Shown: positions 26,041 through 35,500 of the stretch, piece by piece
Layout of the letters: each line of letters begins with the position of its first letter
How positions within the stretch are numbered: the stretch's first letter is position 1
DNA from: Flavobacteriales bacterium UBA2104
Lineage (GTDB): Bacteria > Bacteroidota > Bacteroidia > Flavobacteriales_D > Crocinitomicaceae
Reading direction: 5' to 3'
NCBI GenBank assembly: GCA_002331485.1
Contig: DCYS01000032.1
Location: 74,478-138,477 of the forward strand
DNA: 64,000 nt
The notes under the pieces: model-generated
What the model was told of the DNA's origin: nothing
What the model saw: the letters and a program-made list of their open reading frames with translations, nothing else
Database searches by the model: none
Translations under genes and position numbers: made by a program

Positions 26041-27564
26041 TTGAAAAAGCTCAGCGTATTTTACATAAAGTCATTCATGGGTCCTTTTGCCGCGACCTTT
26101 TTTATTTCCATGTTTATGCTGGTCATGCAGTTCTTGTGGAAATACATTGATGACCTTATGGGTAAAGGCTTAGAAACAAGTATCATCATCGAGTTATTGT
26201 TCTATGTATCTGCGAGTCTTTTGCCACTTGCATTACCCTTAGCCATTTTACTTTCCTCGCTGATCGTAATGGGAAATTTAGGTGAAACAAATGAGTTAAC
26301 CGCATTAAAATCGAGTGGACTTTCTATCTACCGAATTCTTCGACCACTCACTGTCATTGTTGTTCTCATCGCTTTAGGAACGTTTTATTTTTCTAATTAT
26401 GTTATTCCGAGAGCCAACTATAAATGGCATTCTATCATTTGGGACATACAAGAAAAGAAAATGACCAGTTTCCTTACTCCAGGCTCCTATACTCAAGAAA
26501 TTGACGGATTCAGTATTAAGATCGGAAAAGGCACGGATAACTCCTTTCAGGATATTATTATTCACGACAGAAGAGATCAGGAGGTGCTAAAAACAATTGT
26601 TGCAGACTCTGGAGAATTCTTTAGATCTACAAGTGGAGATTATTTATTCTTCAAATTGTACGATGGTAATGTTATTGAGGAACTCAAGGCTTCTCCAAGT
26701 TTCATGGACGATGATAAAAAATTAAATAAACGAACTTTTCCCAGCAGGAAATCATTTTTCAGAACGGCAACATATAAAATGGATATATCTGGGTTTGAGT
26801 TAAAACGTTCACGAGAGGATCTTTTCAAAGATGATTATGAAATGTTGAATGTTTTTCAGATCAATAAAACTGTAGATTCCCTTCAGAAAAATTTCAAAGA
26901 ATTATCAAAATCTTTATCGTTTAGTACTAAATCAAAACATGAATATTTTCAAGCAATCAATTATGCTAAAGAATTAAAGAATGATAGTCTAATAAGATTG
27001 AAGGATTCAATTCAGCCTTTTCAAAATCCTGAAAAAAGAGATAGTCTCTTAGCTCAGAAAGCTAGAAATGCAAAAAACTCCGAATCAGGAAAGATCATGC
27101 TTTTCCATACCTCAAACATGTCAAAAGATGATAGTATTAAGGCATACGTACATTTGAAAGCTCAGCTAAGAACAAAGATTAATTCATTGGAAAGTCAAAT
27201 CAAAATGGAAGAGTCACGATATAAGTCGCTAAGGAAATTTGAAATTGAGTTCCACCGTAAGTTCTCGCTATCCTTCACCATCATTGTTTTATTCTTCATA
27301 GGTGCACCTCTTGGAGCAATAGTTAAAAGAGGTGGATTTGGCGCACCAGTTGTCATAGCTGCGTTATTATTCATGATCTATTTTGTTTTGATCAGTATTG
27401 GTGATAGTATGGCTCAAAGCGAAATTCTACCTCCTTATTTGGGAATGTGGGGACCAAGTATTGTATTGTTACCTTTCGCTATATTTTTATTAATAAGTGC
27501 TGCCAACGATAAGAGTGTTGTAGAAATGCCAAGAATCTTTAGGAGGAAAAAGAAAAAATCATGA
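26041..27564 (+). CDS. LptF/LptG-family permease (YjgP/YjgQ)
   Basis: A 507-residue inner-membrane component of the LPS export machine. Three membrane helices lie in the N-terminal third (about 12-32, 50-75, 97-122), a large periplasmic region follows, and three more helices close the protein (about 415-500). The periplasmic part is long and holds a Lys/Ser-rich coiled-coil-like insert (about 270-400) beyond the jelly roll. The start is TTG, since the N-terminus LKKLSVFYIKSFMGPF matches the family and the next ATG would cut the first helix. The stop overlaps the glycosyltransferase ATG by 4 bases. Confidence 0.9.
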   Translation: MKKLSVFYIKSFMGPFAATFFISMFMLVMQFLWKYIDDLMGKGLETSIIIELLFYVSASLLPLALPLAILLSSLIVMGNLGETNELTALKSSGLSIYRILRPLTVIVVLIALGTFYFSNYVIPRANYKWHSIIWDIQEKKMTSFLTPGSYTQEIDGFSIKIGKGTDNSFQDIIIHDRRDQEVLKTIVADSGEFFRSTSGDYLFFKLYDGNVIEELKASPSFMDDDKKLNKRTFPSRKSFFRTATYKMDISGFELKRSREDLFKDDYEMLNVFQINKTVDSLQKNFKELSKSLSFSTKSKHEYFQAINYAKELKNDSLIRLKDSIQPFQNPEKRDSLLAQKARNAKNSESGKIMLFHTSNMSKDDSIKAYVHLKAQLRTKINSLESQIKMEESRYKSLRKFEIEFHRKFSLSFTIIVLFFIGAPLGAIVKRGGFGAPVVIAALLFMIYFVLISIGDSMAQSEILPPYLGMWGPSIVLLPFAIFLLISAANDKSVVEMPRIFRRKKKKS

Positions 27565-28733
27565 AAAACATTCTGCATTTCTCTAATAAACCTGCTTTCC
27601 CTCTAAGGGATGGTGGTTGTGTAGCGATAAGCAGTACATTAAAATCATTGCTTCTCGCCTCTTCTACTTCAATCACTCATTTCACGATCTCTACGTCTAA
27701 GCATCCATTTGATGAAAGCAAATATCCTTCTTCTTGGAGAAAGAGAATGAAAATAGATCATTGCAAGATCAACACGAGAACAGATCTATTAGGAGCAATA
27801 TTTTATTTGATCGCGAACAAATCCTATAACATCGCTCGATTCAAAGAAAGGAAGCTAAAAAAGAAGATCATTGATCTCATTAAAGCAGATGACTTCGATG
27901 TAGTGATATTCGAAAGCATATACACTTTACCTTACATTGATCTATTCAAAAGTAAAGGATGCAAACTTATTTTAAGAGCCCACAATGTGGAACATCAGAT
28001 CTGGGAACAGTTAAGTCAGCAGTCTTCTTTTTTTCTAAAAAAGTGGTACTTCAAAAAACTGGCAGAACAACTTAAAAAATATGAGTTATCTCAACTACCA
28101 AAGTTAGATGGTATTATAGCGATCACTGAAGATGACGCGTTGTTTTTCCAGCAATTTTCTCCAAAAATTCAGATCACAGCGTTGCCCACTGCAGTTAAAA
28201 CAGATTTTGCAAACCCTGATTACAAACTTGACAGTTTTTACTTTCTAGGTGCCATGGATTGGAGACCAAATGAGGAAGCGATAGATTGGTTGTTAAAGAA
28301 CGTAATTCCTAGTGGTATAAAAGGATCTACTTTTCACATAGCAGGGAAATCCCTGACCAAAAATGAGATCAACCATCCCTCTGTGGTATGTCACGGTGAG
28401 ATCGAAAATGCGAAAGAATACATTGACCAACATGGCATTTGTCTTATTCCCTTGAGATCAGGAAGTGGGTTGAAGATCAAGCTTCTTGAAAATATGGCTA
28501 TGGGCAAACCTATTGTTACAACTTCCGAAGGAATTCGGGGTGTTGAAGTCGAACATGAAAAACATGTATTGATCGCTGATTCCCCGAATGATTTTAAAGA
28601 TGCCATGTACAAGTTGCATCTCGATAAAGACTTGAGAAAGTCGTTAGGTCAAAATGCAAAACAATTCGTAATTCATAATTTTGGTGAAGAGAAATTAACT
28701 CGTAGACTAAGTGCATTCATCGAAGAAGTATAA
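27561..28733 (+). CDS. Glycosyltransferase, family 4-like (GT-B)
   Basis: A 390-residue GT-B enzyme. The N-terminal domain shows FPLRDGGCVAISSTL (near 13-27) and the acceptor-side RAHNVEHQIWEQL (near 136). The donor-binding half has GAMDWRPNEEAIDWLL (near 231) and the E-x7-E-type motif SGLKIKLLENMAMGKPIV (near 298). The sugar and acceptor cannot be named. It is coupled by ATGA overlap to the LptF/G gene, which suggests LPS or surface glycan work. Confidence 0.88.
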   Translation: MKNILHFSNKPAFPLRDGGCVAISSTLKSLLLASSTSITHFTISTSKHPFDESKYPSSWRKRMKIDHCKINTRTDLLGAIFYLIANKSYNIARFKERKLKKKIIDLIKADDFDVVIFESIYTLPYIDLFKSKGCKLILRAHNVEHQIWEQLSQQSSFFLKKWYFKKLAEQLKKYELSQLPKLDGIIAITEDDALFFQQFSPKIQITALPTAVKTDFANPDYKLDSFYFLGAMDWRPNEEAIDWLLKNVIPSGIKGSTFHIAGKSLTKNEINHPSVVCHGEIENAKEYIDQHGICLIPLRSGSGLKIKLLENMAMGKPIVTTSEGIRGVEVEHEKHVLIADSPNDFKDAMYKLHLDKDLRKSLGQNAKQFVIHNFGEEKLTRRLSAFIEEV

Positions 28734-29892
28734 AGACCTAGTGGTAATAACATCGCGATTCCCCTATCCACTTGAGAAGGGTGATAAACTACGTGCGTAT
28801 TACCAGATTGTCGAGTTGAGCAAGCATTTCAATGTACATTTAATTTCAACGAGCGAACATGAGATTGCAGTTGAAGATAGAGATCAACTTGAGAAAGTAT
28901 GTTCAAGTATAAATGTTTACGTGATAAAGAGCTGGGAGAAATGGATTGGTGCCGGATTAAATTTACTGAATCAACAACCAATTCAAGTTGGGTATTTTTA
29001 TCACCGAAGGATCCACAGAAAGATCAAAGAAAAGCTCAAATCCATAAAACCCGATCATATTTATTGTCAGTTGATCCGCGCAGCTGAATATGTAAAAAAT
29101 TATCATGCGTGTGATAAAACGATCGACTATATGGATGCATTATCAAAAGGTGTTGAACGTAGATCGGAGAAAGCTTCTGGTTTACGAAAATGGATCTTCG
29201 ATCTGGAATTCAAGCGATTGATGAAATACGAGAATTCAATTTTCGAATACTTTGAAAATCATACGATCATTTCAGAGCAAGATCGAAACTATATTTTTCA
29301 CAAGAATCGAATTAAGATCACAGTCGTGCCCAACGGTGTTGATCGATCATATTTGAATTTTGAAAATGAAGGTGTTAAGAAAACGACTGATATACTCTTT
29401 ACAGGTAATATGTCCTACCCTCCGAACATAACTGCCTCTCTATATATCATAAATGAAGTACTTCCAAAATTACCTAAGACCACAAAAGTCACAATAGCAG
29501 GAGCAAATCCAGTAAAAGAAGTCCAATTACTGAAAGCTGAGAATGTGGATGTAACTGGATTTGTAGAAGACTTAAGAACTTACTATGCTTCTCATAAAAT
29601 ATTCGTTGCTCCCATGTTTCTGGGAACGGGATTACAAAATAAACTACTAGAAGCAATGGCCATAGGTATCCCCTGTATTACAACATCTATGGCAAATAAT
29701 GCTTTGAATGCAACTCCAGAAAAAGAGATATTAATCGCAGATAATGCCGCTGCTTTCCAAACTCAGATCGAACGATTGCTAAACGATCAAGATCTGCGTG
29801 ATTCAATCGCTGTTAATGCGCGCAATTTTATCCGATCAAATTATGACTGGGAGACTGTCACAAAAGAACTTATCGAACTCATCGGTGTTTAA
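28711..29892 (+). CDS. Glycosyltransferase (TIGR03087-like, GT-B)
   Basis: A 393-residue GT-B enzyme resembling the TIGR03087 sugar transferases. The N-terminus has SRFPYPLEKGDKLRAYYQ (near 15-32), a middle motif reads DYMDALSKGVERR, and the donor site has LFTGNMSYPPN (near 230) and GLQNKLLEAMAIGIPCI (near 308). The GTG start at 28711 overlaps the preceding gene by 23 bases; GTG 28741 is an alternative that trims ten residues. Third gene of the lptF/G operon. Confidence 0.85.
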   Translation: MHSSKKYKDLVVITSRFPYPLEKGDKLRAYYQIVELSKHFNVHLISTSEHEIAVEDRDQLEKVCSSINVYVIKSWEKWIGAGLNLLNQQPIQVGYFYHRRIHRKIKEKLKSIKPDHIYCQLIRAAEYVKNYHACDKTIDYMDALSKGVERRSEKASGLRKWIFDLEFKRLMKYENSIFEYFENHTIISEQDRNYIFHKNRIKITVVPNGVDRSYLNFENEGVKKTTDILFTGNMSYPPNITASLYIINEVLPKLPKTTKVTIAGANPVKEVQLLKAENVDVTGFVEDLRTYYASHKIFVAPMFLGTGLQNKLLEAMAIGIPCITTSMANNALNATPEKEILIADNAAAFQTQIERLLNDQDLRDSIAVNARNFIRSNYDWETVTKELIELIGV

Positions 29893-29916
29893 GTTTATAA
29901 TGCATGATTAATATCG

Positions 29917-29924
29917 TACATTTG
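29917..29924 (+). promoter_or_regulatory. Promoter -7 box for ribBA
   Basis: TACATTTG, a perfect -7 match, 17 bases before the ribBA ATG. No FMN riboswitch is visible; the gap to the preceding gene is only 49 bases. Confidence 0.5.
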
Positions 29925-29941
29925 CAAAACAATTTAATGAT

Positions 29942-31162
29942 ATGAGGGATAATCTCAACAGTATAGAGGAGGCAATTGAAGATATCAAAAACGGTAAAGT
30001 AGTTATCGTTGTTGACGATGAGGACAGAGAGAATGAAGGTGATTTTGTTACAGCCGCAAGAAACGTAACACCTGAGATCATTAATTTCATGGCTACACAT
30101 GGTAGAGGATTGATATGTGCCCCGCTTGTAGAAGACAGATGTGATGAATTAGGATTAGATCTAATGGTTCAGTCCAATTCAGCAGCATATGAGACGCCTT
30201 TCACCGTTTCCATCGATTTGATCGGACATGGTTGTACGACTGGAATTTCTGCAGAAGATCGATACAAAACAGTAAAGGCGCTTATCGATCCTGAGACAAA
30301 GCCAGAAGAATTAGGAAAGCCCGGGCATATCTTCCCACTTAGAGCAAAGAGAGGTGGTGTTTTAAGAAGAGCTGGGCATACTGAAGCTTCTATAGATCTC
30401 GCAAGACTTGCAGGTTTTGAACCTGCTGGAGTGATCGTTGAGATACTGAATGAGGATGGTACAATGGCCAGATTGCCTCAGTTAATTGAAATTGCTGCGA
30501 AATTCAATTTGAAGATCGTAACGATCGAAGACCTTATCAAATATAGATTACACAAAGAATCACTTGTAGAACGAGAAGTTAAGATCAAGCTTCCTACGGA
30601 ATTTGGTGACTTTGAAATGGCTGCATATAAGGACAAAAATAGCGGTGAGGAGCACCTTGCTCTATTCAAAGGAGAATGGGAAGAGGATGAACCTTTGCTG
30701 ACTCGAGTGCACAGCTCTTGTATGACAGGAGATATATTCGGCTCATGTAGATGTGACTGTGGCCCTCAGCTTCATGAAGCTATGCGCATGATCCAGGAGG
30801 AAGGTAAAGGTGTGATTGTTTACATGAATCAAGAAGGAAGAGGAATTGGGATGATGAATAAACTCAAAGCCTACAAACTTCAGGAAGAAGGATATGATAC
30901 AGTGCAGGCCAATGAAAAACTAGGTTTTAAAGGTGATCACAGAGATTATGGTATTGGTGCTCAAATACTGAGAGATCTTGGGGTTCGTAAAATGAGGTTG
31001 ATGTCGAATAATCCAACAAAAAGAACTGGACTTATTGGTTATGGCCTTGAAGTAGTAGAAAACGTTCCACTAGAGATCAAAAGCAACAAACACAATAAAT
31101 TTTATCTCGAAACTAAACGAGATAAAATGGGACATACTTTGCGCGTCGAAGATAACGACTAG
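29942..31162 (+). CDS. ribBA: Bifunctional DHBP synthase / GTP cyclohydrolase II
   Basis: A 406-residue enzyme catalysing both entry steps of riboflavin synthesis. The N-terminal DHBP synthase (1-200) has DDEDRENEGDFV (near 25) and the RRAGHTEASIDLARLAG motif (near 141). The C-terminal GTP cyclohydrolase II (about 208-400) has the zinc ligands in CMTGDIFGSCRCDCG (near 259), and QEGRGIGMMNKLKAY (near 298). Both halves look intact. The stop is 3 bases from the convergent 77-residue gene. Confidence 0.97.
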   Translation: MRDNLNSIEEAIEDIKNGKVVIVVDDEDRENEGDFVTAARNVTPEIINFMATHGRGLICAPLVEDRCDELGLDLMVQSNSAAYETPFTVSIDLIGHGCTTGISAEDRYKTVKALIDPETKPEELGKPGHIFPLRAKRGGVLRRAGHTEASIDLARLAGFEPAGVIVEILNEDGTMARLPQLIEIAAKFNLKIVTIEDLIKYRLHKESLVEREVKIKLPTEFGDFEMAAYKDKNSGEEHLALFKGEWEEDEPLLTRVHSSCMTGDIFGSCRCDCGPQLHEAMRMIQEEGKGVIVYMNQEGRGIGMMNKLKAYKLQEEGYDTVQANEKLGFKGDHRDYGIGAQILRDLGVRKMRLMSNNPTKRTGLIGYGLEVVENVPLEIKSNKHNKFYLETKRDKMGHTLRVEDND

Positions 31163-31165
31163 GTA

Positions 31166-31399
31166 TTAATCCTTGTCTTTATTTGATAGCTCATCACGTT
31201 TCTCGTGGACTTTCTTGGACCATGTTCGTCCAACGATCAATAACAGGATCAATATCGCTACGAAGATGATAGCCGAAGTTGAATTCCATAAACTGTCTTT
31301 TTCGGAATCATCCAACTGCGTAACATTTTGCGGCGTTTGAGCTAACGAGTAAAGTGTTGTGACTAAAAAAAATACTAGTAGACTTAATTTTGACTTCAT
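31166..31399 (-). CDS. Small signal-peptide membrane protein
   Basis: A 77-residue protein with an N-terminal signal-like segment (residues 1-20, LYSLAQ), a short acidic stretch, one membrane helix (about 42-58, AIIFVAILILLLIVG) and a charged Lys/Glu-rich tail that should face the cytoplasm. No family is recognised. It lies 46 bases after apbE and may be cotranscribed. I see no SGAT-type flavinylation motif. Confidence 0.6.
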   Translation of the reverse strand: MKSKLSLLVFFLVTTLYSLAQTPQNVTQLDDSEKDSLWNSTSAIIFVAILILLLIVGRTWSKKVHEKRDELSNKDKD

Positions 31400-31445
31400 A
31401 CCATCAAATTAGTAAAGAAGTTCCGGAATTCAAAGCTATTCACAG

Positions 31446-32573
31446 TTATTCTGCAAAGAACTGATCCATTCCTTCGGAGTATGCTCTTTCTATCTTACCT
31501 GAAGAATTTTCGAATAAAAGATAAACCGAAAGTCCAAGATCAGGATTTGCTTCGATGAATTCAAGTGTTTTGTCAACTCCCATGGTCATAAAAGCTGTAG
31601 CATATGCATCTGCCATGGCAGTACTATTGGCGATCACAGTAGCACTCAACAAGTTATGGTCTACGGGATAGCCAGTTTTTGGATCGATGGTATGACTAAA
31701 CTTCTCACCGTTTCTAATATAGAACTTTCGATAACTCCCAGATGTTGCAACTGCATTAGATGAGAGGCTTAAATAATTTTCCAGTTTCCTATTATTGCTT
31801 GAACCATCATTCTCTTCGGAAGGAAGATCAACTCCTATTACCCAATCTGTTCCACGATCATTTGCACCTTTTACCTTGATCTCACCGCCAACTTCGATAA
31901 AATAGTCCTGTTGACCTCTTTTATCAAGTAACGCTGCAATTTCATCCACAGATTGGCCCTGAGCAATTGCATTGAAATCTAGACTCGACATCTCGTTTAG
32001 TTTAACAAGCTTATCAACATCAATTGTATAGTTTGATTCGTTTTTAAAACCGACATGTTGCATAACACTGTCTATCTGTTTATCTGATGGCGGATTGGTT
32101 GGGTCCTTGAAGAATCCCCAGATCTTAACCAACGGAAAAACGGTAGGATCAAATGCTCCATTGGTTCTTTCAAAAACATCTCTACTTATGGATAGCGATG
32201 TTTTAAAGTAGTCAGTTTTATCCAAATTGATACTGTTTAAGTCATTTGAGTTCAACCGAGAGATCAAAGAACTATCAACATAAGTTGACAGTTCCTGATC
32301 GAAGGAATTGAAGAAATCAGACAACTCTTTAGGCGAGATCAACAAGGAATCATTGCTCGTTTTAATGGTGAAGGTGGTTCCCTGAGCTTTACCTTGAATC
32401 GTTAGTTTGTTGGCATACCAGGCTGTCTCCGTATTCACATCTAACCTGTCGTACTCATTACTTTTTTTTTCATGAGTGTAAGAAGACATGTTCTGATCAT
32501 CATTCGAACATGAAATAAGAATAAGAAAAAGATAAAAAAGAATGAATCTAGAAATGTTGAACAAGGTTAGCAT
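31446..32573 (-). CDS. apbE: FAD:protein FMN transferase (ApbE lipoprotein)
   Basis: A 375-residue flavin transferase that attaches FMN from FAD to threonines of exported proteins. The signal peptide ends in the lipobox LISCS (near 20), so it is a periplasmic lipoprotein. ApbE motifs are GTTFTIKT (near 65), NGAFDPTVFPLVKIWGF (near 136), LDFNAIAQGQSVDEIA (near 193), and SYRKFYIRNGEKFSHTIDP (near 275) with the metal-binding late motif MADAYATAFM. ATG 32573 overlaps the end of the TPR gene by 26 bases; the longer frame start at 32618 is less likely because it would bury the signal peptide. Confidence 0.9.
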   Translation of the reverse strand: MLTLFNISRFILFYLFLILISCSNDDQNMSSYTHEKKSNEYDRLDVNTETAWYANKLTIQGKAQGTTFTIKTSNDSLLISPKELSDFFNSFDQELSTYVDSSLISRLNSNDLNSINLDKTDYFKTSLSISRDVFERTNGAFDPTVFPLVKIWGFFKDPTNPPSDKQIDSVMQHVGFKNESNYTIDVDKLVKLNEMSSLDFNAIAQGQSVDEIAALLDKRGQQDYFIEVGGEIKVKGANDRGTDWVIGVDLPSEENDGSSNNRKLENYLSLSSNAVATSGSYRKFYIRNGEKFSHTIDPKTGYPVDHNLLSATVIANSTAMADAYATAFMTMGVDKTLEFIEANPDLGLSVYLLFENSSGKIERAYSEGMDQFFAE

Positions 32574-35500
32574 CTTCCGTACCTCTGATCCATGAAGCCT
32601 CTGAAATTGGTCTACCATTTTTACTGTAAGTTACTGCGTTTCTCGTTTGGATTCGCATGAATACCTCTCCATATCCATTTGTTACAACTATTCTTCTTGT
32701 TACAATTTTGTATGGAACGCCATCTTTATCTCGCCTTACATAAGTTTCTTGTGTTACACCTTCAGGAAACTCGTCGCCAAGAGTATTGGCAATCTCCGCA
32801 TTAAATTTAGTCTTCTTCGCTTCCATTTTGTCAAGTAAATCCTGAGACTTTAATTTTTCTTCATTAATTCTCTCTTTACGAATTCGCTCACCCTTATTGA
32901 TTGATGACTCTACAGCTTTCACTTTTTCATCATTTTCCTTTACTTGTTCTGACTTATTTGATCGAATTTCTTCATCATTAACTTGAACGGACTCAATAGT
33001 CTCAGTTGTATTCTCAACATTCATCTCTTCGGACTTCGTTTTCATAGAAACCTCCCGGTCGTATCGATCTTCACGATCCTTTACTTTTTCGTTAAGATCA
33101 ACTTTTTCTCCTTTATGTGCAGCCAATTCTTCAGCTTCTTTCTCTTTAATAAATTCAGTATGCTCAATATTCTGCTGATTCTCTTCAGTTTCTAATTCAT
33201 TTCGACCGCTCAATTCCTTCTCTTTATCCTCTTCTACAACTTTCAATTGCTCAATGGCTTCTTGACGAGCATCATCATTGTTTTCTTGAGACTTTAAATA
33301 ATTCTCTGAGACTTCCGTAAGCAATACGTCTGACTTAATTTGCTCCTCATACGTTTCCCTCGTTTCTTTTCTTTCTTTATCTTGTAGATTCCCTTCGAGT
33401 GCAGCAATATCTTCTTTAAGTTGTTCATGGATTACTTGCTTTTCTTTTTCAGATTCACTCTTCTTTAATTCTGCCAATAAAGCATCGCTTTTCATTTGTT
33501 GAATTCTGGCATACTCAACTTCATTCTCTCTAACTACACGCTTTTCTTTTTGCTGTTGCAGACGATCGACACCGCGCTCATTTTCTTTTCTCATTTCCGA
33601 AGATCGATATGAGTCTTCACGACGTTCATCAATGATCTCATCTACTTGTTCATTCACAGACATAACAGAAACTTTTTCTCTTGTTGCTTCCGCAATGTCT
33701 AGATCATTCCTCGACTCTTCAATTTCTTTGATATTTTCAATTACGCCACTATGATCGTCAAATTTTGATTTCTTGTGATCTACATAGTCATCAGCAATAT
33801 AAGTGAGATCCTCATTTTGTCTAAGCACCTCTCCTCTTTCAAATGTATTTTCCTGAATACTCAATTTTTCAAATGCGTATTCCTGGTCATCAAGATCAAC
33901 AATCGTTCGATCTTTGCGTTCCTTTTCCTCAAAGTCAATGCTTTGTCGTTTATCATAAACACGCAATATCTCATTGTTATATTCTGATCTTTCATCATCA
34001 TCAACAACTTTTCGATCGATAAACTGCCCTTCATTCTTTTCGATGATCTTCTGAACTTTATCGAGTTTCATATTCTCACGTTGATTCTCTGCTTGTTCTA
34101 ACAAAGCCATTCCTTCAGTAATTGAAATATTTTCTTTTTCTCCTAAATACTCTAACTCTTCTTCCTTCTTTATATTACCATTTTCAATTGCCTTGATCTC
34201 CTTCAGCTTATCTTTAGGATATTGATCATAACTTCTTAGTTTCAATGCTCTTTTGTAGAGTGACTTCGCTTTTTCATAGTTCTCTTCATCGAAGTATTCA
34301 TCTGCTTTTGATAAGATCTTTTGATAACGGGCTTCATCCCCTGCATCAACCTTAGATTTTGCCTTTTCTACACTCTCCTGAATCCTCTCGATTGCATAAG
34401 AATCATTTGGTTTAGCTTTTAGTGCCAACTCATAAGTTTCTTTCGCTTTGATAAACCTTTCCTCGTCGAAATACTTATCTGCATCTGCTATATGCTTTTT
34501 ATAGTCTTCATCATTCTTTGAAGCTTGAGCTGCCTCTTCAGCAAGATTATCTAATATTTGTTGAGTCTCCTCGATTCTATCCTGTGCATATTGATCACCT
34601 GATTTTTCAGCCAATGCCTCTTGATATTTCGTCAAAGCCTCCTTATAATCCTCATTGTTGAATGCTTGATCAGCCTCACTTATCAATCCGTTATAAAATC
34701 TATCTTCTTCTCGTTTACTCATTGCATCAATAGCCTCTTGAGCTTTTGCTATCTGTTGAGTAGGGTAACTTTCGTTCTCTTTAACTTCAAGTGCCTTCTT
34801 GTAGAGCTCGATACTTTCCTCATAAGATTCATTATCAAACGACTGATCAGCTTGATCAATGAGATCATCATACTTTTTCTCTTTTGAATTTTGAGCCTGG
34901 ATCTGATCTAATAATGCTTGATATTCCTTAATTTTCTTCTTCGGAAATGCTTCAGTCGGTTTCAGTTCAGATGCAGCCTTTAGATGATCAATCGCGTCTT
35001 CATACTTAAAGTTACCAGCGGCAACATCTGCTAATTCAAGTTTATTTTGATATTCTTGATTGATTCTTTCTTCTTCATCTTGTTCAGCAAGCTCTTCTTC
35101 TCGCTTTCTAAGTAATTCATCTATTTCGATGATCTTCTCTTGAGGAAGTGTTGCCTTCGGTCTCATATCCTGGGCTTCTTCATACAGCGCTTTTGCAGAC
35201 TCCAGCTCTTCATTATTCAATGCTTGCTCAGCCTTCTCTAATAATCCATTATACTTCTCTTCTTCACTTCGCAAATCATTTAATGCAGCTTCTGCTTCAT
35301 TCTTTAATCGCTTGGCTTCGTCATCTAATGGTTTAGCCAAAAGAGCATCATCAAAAGACTTCATTGCTTTGGCATAATCCTCATCATCCATAGCTTGTTT
35401 TCCGTCCTGAATCGCAGCTTCATAAGCTTCGTTCTTTTGGGCATTCTCTTCTTGTAACGCAATCGCATCTTCTAAAGCTGCAATCTTATTTGTGATATCT

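Noticed and set aside
31166..31399. The 77-residue protein as an ApbE substrate
   Set aside because: No D-x-x-S/T-G-A-T/S motif is present.
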